Assembly: GCF_014216315.1 (NCBI RefSeq)
Contig: NZ_CP045702.1
Coordinates: forward strand, 3,162,001-3,226,000
DNA from: Streptomyces finlayi
Lineage (GTDB): Bacteria; Actinomycetota; Actinomycetes; Streptomycetales; Streptomycetaceae
DNA length: 64,000 bases
Direction: 5' to 3'
The notes under the pieces were generated by a model. It was given only the letters and a program-made list of their open reading frames with translations, made no database searches and was not told where the DNA came from. A program made the translations under genes and the position numbers. Of the stretch, positions 1 through 6,626 are shown in pieces; position 1 is the stretch's first letter, and each line of letters opens with the position of its first letter.

Positions 1-551
1 CGTTCCGCAACGACGGAAACCGGCCGGGCGAGGCAAGCGCACTGTGCAACCTGTCGCGCATCCACCTCGCGACGGGACGAACGAAGAGCGCGGTCACTCT
101 CGCTCGGTCGGGTATCGAGATCTACGACTCGCTGGGACACGCACTACGCGGCGCCAACGGCCGGTACGCCCTGGGCCTCGCCCTCACCCGGACCATGGAA
201 CTCTCCGCCGCGACGGACCAGCTGAACGAGGCTCTGGAAGTGTTCCGTGGCAGCCGTCAGCGGCTGTGGGAGGGCATGACCCTGTTCCGTCTGGCCGAGG
301 TCGAGATCGCCGCCGGCCGCTTCGCGCAGGCGGCCCAGTACTCGGAATCGGCGCTCACCGTCCTTCGTGGAATCGGTGGTGACTGGCGGCGGGGCAACGT
401 CCTGACGGTGCTCGGCCGGGCACTTGACGGAATAGGACAGACGGGACGCGCCCAGGTGTGCTGGCAGGAGGCGCTCGGCATCTACGAGGAGCACGGGTCC
501 CCGGAGGCGCACGATGTCCGGGCGCTGCTGACGCCGGCCCCGGCAGCCTGA
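1..551 (+). CDS. afsR: AfsR C-terminal TPR region (5' end outside window)
   Basis: The frame is open from base 3 to a TGA at 549-551, about 182 residues. It consists of helical tetratricopeptide-like repeats (for example around LATGRTKSAVTLARSGIEIY and AAGRFAQAAQYSESALTVL) and ends in a short Ala/Pro tail. This is the usual C-terminus of AfsR, a SARP DNA-binding plus NB-ARC ATPase plus TPR regulator of secondary metabolism. The identification rests mainly on context: a DQHAT-repeat AfsS protein follows directly downstream and an AfsK-type kinase lies nearby. AfsR is known to be phosphorylated by AfsK and to activate afsS. The TPR part alone could belong to any SARP/LAL regulator. The N-terminal domains are not in view. 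Confidence 0.85.
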   Translation, partial: FRNDGNRPGEASALCNLSRIHLATGRTKSAVTLARSGIEIYDSLGHALRGANGRYALGLALTRTMELSAATDQLNEALEVFRGSRQRLWEGMTLFRLAEVEIAAGRFAQAAQYSESALTVLRGIGGDWRRGNVLTVLGRALDGIGQTGRAQVCWQEALGIYEEHGSPEAHDVRALLTPAPAA

Positions 552-561
552 CAAACGGCGC

Positions 562-579
562 GTTCATCGTTCGTTTATC
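562..579 (+). promoter_or_regulatory. Probable AfsR (SARP) box of the afsS promoter
   Basis: Two heptamers, GTTCATC at 562-568 and GTTTATC at 573-579, are direct repeats spaced 11 nt start to start. This is the arrangement SARP regulators recognise on one face of the helix. A plausible -10 element, CATTCT, begins about 9 nt after the second repeat (589-594), matching the known rule that the box replaces the -35. It lies between afsR and afsS, where AfsR is known to bind in S. coelicolor. The assignment is by pattern only. Confidence 0.7.
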
Positions 580-670
580 CTGGTCCGCCATTCTCATGCC
601 TGTCGATCCGTCGCGTCGGGGGGCAGACGGGAGACAGGCGGCCACACCACTGAGGTGAACGGCCCCCAGA

Positions 671-710
671 GGCCCGTCCGGCAGTCCACGGGGGAACAGC
701 CGGACGGGCC
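671..710 (+). promoter_or_regulatory. Hairpin in the afsS leader
   Basis: A perfect 12-bp inverted repeat (GGCCCGTCCGGC at 671-682 and its complement at 699-710) has a 16-nt loop. It lies between the predicted afsS promoter and the afsS start at 753, so any transcript from that promoter carries it. It could attenuate or stabilise the mRNA, or terminate residual afsR read-through. No U-tract follows. Confidence 0.5.
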
Positions 711-752
711 CACCAAGCCAACGCTTACGCACCAGAGACGGAGTTGACCACC

Positions 753-917
753 ATGGCCGACGCAGCGAAGCAGGACCCGATTCTCAAGCCGGCGGACCAG
801 CACGCCACGGGTGAGCCGGAGACTCCGATCACGACGCAGGACCAGCACGCGACGGGCGGGGAACTGACCACTCTCGACCAGCACGCGACGTCGGAGCCGT
901 TCAAGCCGACGCGGTAA
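753..917 (+). CDS. afsS: AfsS small repeat protein
   Basis: This 54-residue protein contains three copies of D-Q-H-A-T, at about residues 15-19, 30-34 and 42-46. That repeat is the hallmark of AfsS, formerly called a sigma-like protein and known as AfsR2 in S. lividans, which stimulates antibiotic production downstream of AfsR. S. coelicolor AfsS has 63 residues, so this copy is slightly short. There is no signal peptide or membrane segment and the composition is acidic and Thr-rich. A GGAG about 10 nt upstream could serve as ribosome binding site. An AfsR-like box and a leader hairpin precede the gene. The biochemical activity of AfsS is not established. Confidence 0.9.
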   Translation: MADAAKQDPILKPADQHATGEPETPITTQDQHATGGELTTLDQHATSEPFKPTR

Positions 918-938
918 GGACTGAACCCGCACGGGGGA

Positions 939-977
939 GCGGCCGCGGTGGCTCGGAGGGGGAGCCATCGCGGCCGC
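939..977. terminator. Bidirectional hairpin terminator
   Basis: 16-nt arms at 939-954 and 962-977 pair with one G:T position and a 7-nt loop. The hairpin separates afsS from the convergent acyl-CoA ligase gene. Confidence 0.75.
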
Positions 978-995
978 TGCATGTCCGCACACGGT

Positions 996-2582
996 TCACT
1001 CGTGCGCGCTGCGGCGAACGGCGCCCTGCTCCCTCCCCCGCAGCTCCCCCTTCAGCACCTTGCCGCTCGCGTTCCTCGGGAGTCCGGCCACGAACTCCAC
1101 CGTCCTCGGGACCTTGTAGTTCGCCATCTCCCGTCTCGACCAGGCGATCAGGTCGTCCGCCGTGAGCGTGGCGTCCGGGCGGCGGACCGCGTACGCCTTG
1201 CCCACCTCGCCCAGGCGCGGATCCGGGACTCCGATGACCGCCACATCCGCGATGTCCGGATGCAGGCCCAGGAGCTGTTCGATCTCCGCCGGGTACGCGT
1301 TGAAGCCACCGACGATGAACATGTCCTTGATCCGGTCCGTGATGCGCAGGTTGCCGGCGCCGTCGAGGACGCCGATGTCGCCCGTGCGGAGCCAGCCGTC
1401 CGGGGTGATCGTGGCGGCCGTCGTCACGGGGTCCTCGAAGTACCCCGTCATGACGTTGAAGCCCCGGACCAGGACCTCACCCGGAGTTCCCGGCGCCGCC
1501 AGGACCCGGACCTCCGTGCCGGGGATCGCGCGGCCGGAGGTGGAGGCGATGACGTCCGCCGGGTCGCCGGTGCGGCACATCGTGACGATGCCGCTCGCCT
1601 CGGAGAGGCCGTACGCGGTGAGGACCGTCGCTATGCCCAGCTCGGTGCGCAGGCGTTCCACCAGGTGGAGGGGGACCACCGCCGCGCCCGTGACGACCAG
1701 GCGGAGGGCCGAGAGGTCGTGGGCGCTGCGGGACGGGTGGTCCAGGAGGCACTGGTGGAGGGTGGGCGGGCCCGGGAGCACGGAGATGCGTTCGGCGGCG
1801 ATGTTCGCCAGGACCGTGTCCACGTCGAAGACCGGCTGCGGAACCATCGTCGCCCCGCGCATCAGGCAGGCGATGATCCCCGCCTTGTAGCCGAAGGTGT
1901 GGAAGAACGGGTTCACGATGAGGTAGCGGTCGCCCTCGCGGAGACCGGCCAGCTCGCTCCAGATGGCGTAGCACCGCAGCGTCTGAGCGTGGGTGATGAC
2001 CGCGCCCTTCGGGCGGCCCGTCGTGCCCGAGGTGTAGATGATGTCGGAGGGGGCGGTGGGTGTGATCGCGGCCGCACGCTCCCGTACCGCCGCGGGCGAT
2101 GTCCCCTCCCCCGCGGCCAGGAAGTCCTTCCAGGTCAGATAGTCGTCAGGGGCGCTGTCCGCCAGCACCACCACCCGCTCCAGGGCGGGGAGTTCGACCT
2201 CCGCGCGGCGCAGGGACGCGACGTACGACGTACCGAGGAACGTGCCCGTGACGAACAGCAGCTTCGCCCGGCTCCTTCGCAGGACGTACGCCGCCTCCGT
2301 GCCCTTGAAGCGGGTGTTGAGCGGGACGAGGACCGCGCCCGCCGTGACCGCCCCGAGCGCGGAGACGATCCAGTCCAGGGTGTTCGGCGCCCAGATCGCG
2401 ACCCGGTCACCCGGCTCGACGCCGGAGGCCATGCACGCGGCGGCGGCCCGTTCGACGCGCTCGCCGAGCTCCGCGTACGAGACGCGGGTGCGGCCCTCGA
2501 CGACCGCCTCGCGGGCCCCGTACCGCTCGGACGCCGCCCGCACCAGCCCCGGGACGGTGGACCATTCCTCGTCGCCGCGCAT
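996..2582 (-). CDS. FadD3-like acyl-CoA ligase
   Basis: This 528-residue ANL-superfamily enzyme would activate a carboxylic acid to its CoA thioester using ATP. Visible motifs are the P-loop TSGTTGRPKG (about residues 184-193), the A5-like segment YGLSEASG, the hinge region WLRTGDIG through RIKDMFIVGG, and the C-terminal catalytic Lys in NASGKVLKG. The length suits the FadD3/medium-chain group, known in mycobacteria for steroid C/D-ring acids; the substrate here is inferred only. The ATG at 2582 is preferred over an upstream GTG at 2603 because GGGGAGGA lies about 7 nt before it. The promoter region carries the 15-bp palindrome at 2614-2628, shared with the divergent thiolase operon. Confidence 0.88.
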   Translation of the reverse strand: MRGDEEWSTVPGLVRAASERYGAREAVVEGRTRVSYAELGERVERAAAACMASGVEPGDRVAIWAPNTLDWIVSALGAVTAGAVLVPLNTRFKGTEAAYVLRRSRAKLLFVTGTFLGTSYVASLRRAEVELPALERVVVLADSAPDDYLTWKDFLAAGEGTSPAAVRERAAAITPTAPSDIIYTSGTTGRPKGAVITHAQTLRCYAIWSELAGLREGDRYLIVNPFFHTFGYKAGIIACLMRGATMVPQPVFDVDTVLANIAAERISVLPGPPTLHQCLLDHPSRSAHDLSALRLVVTGAAVVPLHLVERLRTELGIATVLTAYGLSEASGIVTMCRTGDPADVIASTSGRAIPGTEVRVLAAPGTPGEVLVRGFNVMTGYFEDPVTTAATITPDGWLRTGDIGVLDGAGNLRITDRIKDMFIVGGFNAYPAEIEQLLGLHPDIADVAVIGVPDPRLGEVGKAYAVRRPDATLTADDLIAWSRREMANYKVPRTVEFVAGLPRNASGKVLKGELRGREQGAVRRSAHE

Positions 2583-2613
2583 CGTCTGTCCTCCCCGCCG
2601 CACCGCACAGTAG

Positions 2614-2628
2614 CTGACTATCCGTCAG
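2614..2628. promoter_or_regulatory. Operator copy A (CTGACTATCCGTCAG)
   Basis: One of ten near-identical palindromes in this window. It sits in the 78-bp gap between divergent starts, 31 bp from the ligase ATG and 32 bp from the thiolase ATG, so one bound repressor could control both operons. Confidence 0.8.
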
Positions 2629-2660
2629 ATTAGCTGTAGCCTCTGGCGCTGTCAGCAGTC

Positions 2661-3830
2661 ATGACGGTCCCGGAGGTGGCGGTGGCGACGCTCAAAGACG
2701 TGACGGCGATAGCCGGTATAGGACAGACGGCCTTCGCGAGACAACTCCCCGAGAGCGAGAAGGTGCTGGCCTGCCGGGCCATCATCGCCGCCCTCGACGA
2801 CGCGGGTATCGCGGCCTCGGAGGTCGACGCCTTCGCCTCGTACACCATGGAGGAGACCGACGAGGTCGAGGTCGCCAAGGCCATCGGCGCCGGTGATGTC
2901 ACCTTCTTCAGCAAGGTGGGCTACGGGGGCGGGGGATCCTGCGCGACGATCGCGCACCTCGCGGCCGCTGTCGCCACCGGTCAGGCGGGCGTGGGGGTCG
3001 CCTGGCGGTCGCGGAAGCGCGGCTCGGGGCCCCGGCCCTGGAAGAACACCGCCGTCCAGCTGCCGGCCCCCGCCCAGTGGACCCGGCCGTACGGGCTGCT
3101 GCGGCCATCGGACGAGATCGGGATGCTGGCACGGCGCTACATGCACGAGTACGGCGCCACCCGCGACCACCTCTTCAACGTCGCCCTCGCCTGCCGCAAC
3201 CGCGCCAACCAGAACCCGGACGCGATGATGTACGAACGGCCGCTGACCCGCGACATGTATATGACCTCCCGCTGGATCAGTGATCCGCTCTGCCTGTTCG
3301 ACAACTGCCTGGAGACGGACGGGGCGCTCGCCTGCGTCATCGTCTCCGCCGAGCGGGCCCGCGACTGCCGGCAGAAGCCCGTCTACATCCACTCCGTCGC
3401 GCAGGGGCTCCCCGCCCAGCACCACGGGATGGTCAACTACTGGAACGACGACCCGCTCACGGGCCCGGCCTGGACAGCGGCCCGGCAGCTGTGGAAGCAG
3501 GCCGACTTCGGGCCGGACGACGTCCATGTCGCCCAGATCTACGACGCGTTCACGCCGCTCATCCCGCTCTCCCTGGAGGGTTACGGCTTCTGCGGGCGCG
3601 GCGAGGGCGCGGCCTTCACGGAGGGCGGTGCGCTGGAGAGCGGCGGGCGGCTGCCCATCAACACCGGGGGCGGCGGGCTCAGCGAGGCGTACGTACACGG
3701 CTTCAACCTCATCAACGAGGGTGTGAAGCAACTGCGCGGCGTGTCCACCGCCCAGGTCCCCGACGCCGCCACCTGCCTGGTCACCGCCGGGGAAGGCGTC
3801 CCCACCTCCGCCGTCCTGCTGAGGAGCTGA
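2661..3830 (+). CDS. Thiolase-fold lipid-transfer protein (Ltp-like)
   Basis: This 389-residue thiolase-superfamily protein belongs to the SCP-x/Ltp group. It has the Gly-rich VGYGGGGSCATIAH segment with Cys94, the conserved IYDAFTPL motif near residue 293, and the C-terminal NTGGGGLSEAYVHG loop. Relatives either cleave beta-ketoacyl-CoA or act as retro-aldolases on steroid side chains, usually in complex with a DUF35 protein; a DUF35 gene follows after 1 nt. It would act in the cytoplasm in the middle of a beta-oxidation-like route. A GTG at 2682 with GGAGG 5 nt upstream is an attractive alternative start. The operator at 2614-2628 precedes it. Confidence 0.85.
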   Translation: MTVPEVAVATLKDVTAIAGIGQTAFARQLPESEKVLACRAIIAALDDAGIAASEVDAFASYTMEETDEVEVAKAIGAGDVTFFSKVGYGGGGSCATIAHLAAAVATGQAGVGVAWRSRKRGSGPRPWKNTAVQLPAPAQWTRPYGLLRPSDEIGMLARRYMHEYGATRDHLFNVALACRNRANQNPDAMMYERPLTRDMYMTSRWISDPLCLFDNCLETDGALACVIVSAERARDCRQKPVYIHSVAQGLPAQHHGMVNYWNDDPLTGPAWTAARQLWKQADFGPDDVHVAQIYDAFTPLIPLSLEGYGFCGRGEGAAFTEGGALESGGRLPINTGGGGLSEAYVHGFNLINEGVKQLRGVSTAQVPDAATCLVTAGEGVPTSAVLLRS

Positions 3831-3831
3831 C

Positions 3832-4275
3832 ATGTCGGACAGTCTGCTGTCGCCCGTCGTCGACGAGGACGGGGCGCCCTTCTGGGAGTACGCGGCCCGC
3901 GGCGAACTACGGGTCCAGGCGTGCGCCGCCCCCGGCTGCGGCGAACTCCGCTTCCCGCCCCGGCCCTGCTGCCCGCGCTGCCAGTCCTTCGACAGCGAGT
4001 GGCGGCTGATGAGCGGGCGCGGCCGGATCTGGTCGTACGTGCTGCCGCATCCGCCCCTGCTGCCCGCGTACGCCGAACAGGCCCCGTACAACGCCGTGGT
4101 CGTCGAACTGACCGAGGCCCCGAGGATCCGGCTGGTCGGGAACGTGGTGAGCGGGCCGGAGGCGGCACTGAACTCGGTCGATCCGGGGAGACTGCGGATC
4201 GGGACGGCGGTGCAGGCCGTCTTCTGTCCCACCGACGCCGGGACGACGCTCGTCCGCTGGCTGCTGGAGCGGTGA
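3832..4275 (+). CDS. DUF35 OB-fold/zinc-ribbon partner protein
   Basis: This 147-residue protein has a rubredoxin-like zinc ribbon near residues 31-50 (CAAPGCG then CCPRCQ) followed by an OB-fold (IWSYVLPHPPLLPAYAEQAP onward). DUF35 proteins bind the neighbouring thiolase or Ltp subunit and shape its CoA-substrate tunnel, as ChsH2 and similar proteins do. It starts 1 nt after the thiolase stop and ends 3 nt before the hydratase start, so the three genes form one translationally coupled operon. Confidence 0.87.
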   Translation: MSDSLLSPVVDEDGAPFWEYAARGELRVQACAAPGCGELRFPPRPCCPRCQSFDSEWRLMSGRGRIWSYVLPHPPLLPAYAEQAPYNAVVVELTEAPRIRLVGNVVSGPEAALNSVDPGRLRIGTAVQAVFCPTDAGTTLVRWLLER

Positions 4276-4278
4276 GCG

Positions 4279-5061
4279 GTGGCCCTGCGCGCGGAGACGG
4301 ATCACGGCACCGGGGTCGCGCTCGTCACCCTCGACCGGCCGGAGAAGCTCAACGCGATCGACCTGGCGACGGCGGCCGAACTGGGCGCTTGCTGGCGGGC
4401 CTTCCGCTATGACGAGGGCGTACGGGCCGTCGTCCTGACCGGGGCGGGCGGGCGCGCCTTCTGTACGGGGATCGACCGGGGGGTGGAGGTGGCGCAGCCC
4501 CCTTCCCCGTACGCCGTCGACGACCCCCTGATCGCGATCGGGCCCAAGGCGAACGACCTCTGGAAGCCCGTGATCGTGGCGGTGGAGGGGATGGCCTGCG
4601 GCGGGGCGTTCTATCTGCTGGGCGAGGCGGAATTCGTGATCGCGTCCGAGGAGGCGACGTTCTTCGACCCGCACACGACGTACGGCATGGTCAGCGCCTA
4701 CGAGGCGATCTCGATGGCGCAGCGGATGCCGTTCGGCGAGGTCGCCCGGATGTCGCTGATGGGCACCGCCGAACGGGTCACGGCCCGGCGTGCGTACGAG
4801 ACCGGGCTGGTCAGCGAGGTCACACCGGCCGGCGGCGCGGTGGAAGCGGCGCTGCGGGCTGCGGCCGTCATCGCCTCGTACCCGACGGCCGCGGTCCAGG
4901 GCACGGTACGGGCGGTGTGGTCGGCGAAGGAGGCCGCGCGGACGCAGGCGCTGGCCCACGCCCCGCAGCTGATCGCGCTCGGCAACCTGGCGCCGGAGCG
5001 GCAGACGGAGCTGTTCGAGAAGCGGGACGGGGGCGGGCGCGGGGCATACCGGTCGCGGTGA
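4279..5061 (+). CDS. Enoyl-CoA hydratase/isomerase family protein
   Basis: This 260-residue crotonase-fold enzyme starts with GTG. The N-terminal VTLDRPEKLNAID block, the oxyanion-hole segment AFCTGIDRG near residue 66 and the VEGMACGGAFYLL segment near residue 100 are typical. It would hydrate or isomerise enoyl-CoA made by one of the acyl-CoA dehydrogenases. It is the last gene of the operon with the Ltp-like and DUF35 genes. The exact reaction cannot be read from sequence because crotonases vary widely. Confidence 0.85.
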   Translation: MALRAETDHGTGVALVTLDRPEKLNAIDLATAAELGACWRAFRYDEGVRAVVLTGAGGRAFCTGIDRGVEVAQPPSPYAVDDPLIAIGPKANDLWKPVIVAVEGMACGGAFYLLGEAEFVIASEEATFFDPHTTYGMVSAYEAISMAQRMPFGEVARMSLMGTAERVTARRAYETGLVSEVTPAGGAVEAALRAAAVIASYPTAAVQGTVRAVWSAKEAARTQALAHAPQLIALGNLAPERQTELFEKRDGGGRGAYRSR

Positions 5062-5091
5062 GGGAGCGCGCGCACAGAGGGGTGCCGCCCG

Positions 5092-5646
5092 TCAGTAGCG
5101 GGGCTCCGCCGTGACGCGGCACCGCTTCACCTTGGACACCTTGCGCGGGCTGTCCATACGGAGGGTGAGGCTCTTGACGTCGCCGTACGCCAGGTCCGCG
5201 GTGGTCTCGGCGGTGTCGACGGTGTTGCCGAGCGAGTCCAGGAAGGTCACCTCGACGTCGTACGTCTTCGCCGTACCGGTCGCCGTCGCCCGGATCTGGA
5301 CGACGGACGAGGTGACGGCCCTGCGCTTGCCCTTGCGGGGCTGGGCGCAGCGGATGACCCGTACCTCGGGGGCGTCGGTGGCCGTGGAGCCGGGGGTCGG
5401 CGTGCCGTAGTCGCCGCCGCCGGAGGAGCTGCTCGACGAGTCGTCGTAGGAGCTGTCGTCGTAGTCGTGGTCGTTGTTGCTCTTCTTGGAGCTGGAGCAG
5501 CCACCGCCGCCCGAGCCGCTGCTCTTGCCGCTGCGGCTCTTGCCACCGCCGCCGCCCTTGCCTCCGCTGCTGGCGGTCGAGAATCCGGTGAGCGCGAGCA
5601 CCACCACGACCAGTACCGCCGCGAACCTCAAACGTCGCCGCATCAT
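5092..5646 (-). CDS. Secreted Ser/Gly-rich protein
   Basis: This 184-residue protein starts at tandem ATGs (5646/5643) after a G-rich ribosome binding site. An Arg-rich n-region, a hydrophobic stretch (FAAVLVVVVLALTGF) and an AlaSer segment form a signal peptide. A low-complexity Gly/Ser/Asp linker follows, and then a compact C-terminal domain of about 80 residues with two Cys that looks like an extracellular beta-sandwich. The function is unknown. It is convergent with the hydratase operon and divergent from the next membrane protein gene. Confidence 0.75.
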   Translation of the reverse strand: MMRRRLRFAAVLVVVVLALTGFSTASSGGKGGGGGKSRSGKSSGSGGGGCSSSKKSNNDHDYDDSSYDDSSSSSSGGGDYGTPTPGSTATDAPEVRVIRCAQPRKGKRRAVTSSVVQIRATATGTAKTYDVEVTFLDSLGNTVDTAETTADLAYGDVKSLTLRMDSPRKVSKVKRCRVTAEPRY

Positions 5647-5894
5647 CGATGCAGCCCCCCTTGTGTTGTGGACATGTTTGCTGACACGTCGTCCGGCCGC
5701 CGAACGGACCGCGCGACACCGTAACGCACAGCATCCCGCCGACAACCGGGCAGGTCGGTCATGGCCCTGTCACGGTTGTGTCATCGTCTGCCCGGTCGCG
5801 GGCGGGTTCGGCCCGGCGTAGCGTCGGTACTCCGGGGGTGCGTACGCCGACCGGCGCACGCACCGGGCATGCCGTCGGCTCCGGGAGGCCGCTG

Positions 5895-6524
5895 ATGATC
5901 CGCAACGTCCTCGGCTCCGTCGTCGCCCTCGTCGGCGCGGCGGCTGCTGTCGTGAGCCCGTTCCTGGACTGGTACGAAGGCCGGCGCGGGCGCGACTACC
6001 GCGTCCAGGACCTTTTCGGGGGCATCACCGATACGAGTTCCGGCGTACTGGTCTCGATCCTGCTGCCGTTCCTCCTCGCCGCGCTGGTGGCCCTGGTCGG
6101 GGTGCTGCTGCGGTCGCGGCTCATGGTGGCGCTCGCGGGTCTGGTGGTGCTGGGCTTCACCGTGCTGTGGATGGTCCGCCAGGGACAGGAGGCGGGCAGC
6201 CTCTCGGTGGGCGGAGACGGCTCAGGGCTTCAGGTCGGCGTGGCGCTCGCAGGAGCCGGCGGGCTGTTGCTGCTGCTGGGCGCGGCGCTGATGTCGGGGC
6301 GGGCCAGGCGGCGGACCGGCCGCCATGCGGAGCCGTACGCGGCGCCCGGGTCGGACCACCCGGACACCTGGCCGCCCACGCAGGAGCCGGGGCCGTCGGT
6401 GCAGACGTCGCCGGGGCCGGAGCGGGAGGCGGACCCGTACGTGGGCCCGGACCCCCGCGACACGGAGGAGACCCGGACATATCCCACGCAGGAGGGCCAC
6501 CGTCGCCGCCCCCCGAACGCCTGA
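5895..6524 (+). CDS. Small membrane protein with disordered C-terminal tail
   Basis: This 209-residue protein has about four hydrophobic segments (residues 5-22, 48-70, 75-93 and 113-133), followed by an Arg cluster and a Pro/Glu-rich cytoplasmic tail of about 75 residues. A GGGAGG lies 7 nt upstream of the ATG. No family is recognised. It is convergent with afsK. Confidence 0.72.
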   Translation: MIRNVLGSVVALVGAAAAVVSPFLDWYEGRRGRDYRVQDLFGGITDTSSGVLVSILLPFLLAALVALVGVLLRSRLMVALAGLVVLGFTVLWMVRQGQEAGSLSVGGDGSGLQVGVALAGAGGLLLLLGAALMSGRARRRTGRHAEPYAAPGSDHPDTWPPTQEPGPSVQTSPGPEREADPYVGPDPRDTEETRTYPTQEGHRRRPPNA

Positions 6525-6626
6525 CGCCTGACGCCTCGCCCGGAGGCGGCCCTGTCTCGGCCCTGTCCTCGATCGCCGGACGGGCCGAGTGCCCTGCGTA
6601 GGCGGATTTCGCGTCGGCGGATCTCG

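Noticed and set aside
948..2633. Long plus-strand frame opposite the FadD3-like gene
   Set aside because: It has no recognisable domain, is rich in Arg/Gly/Val and is a mirror of the high-GC coding strand.
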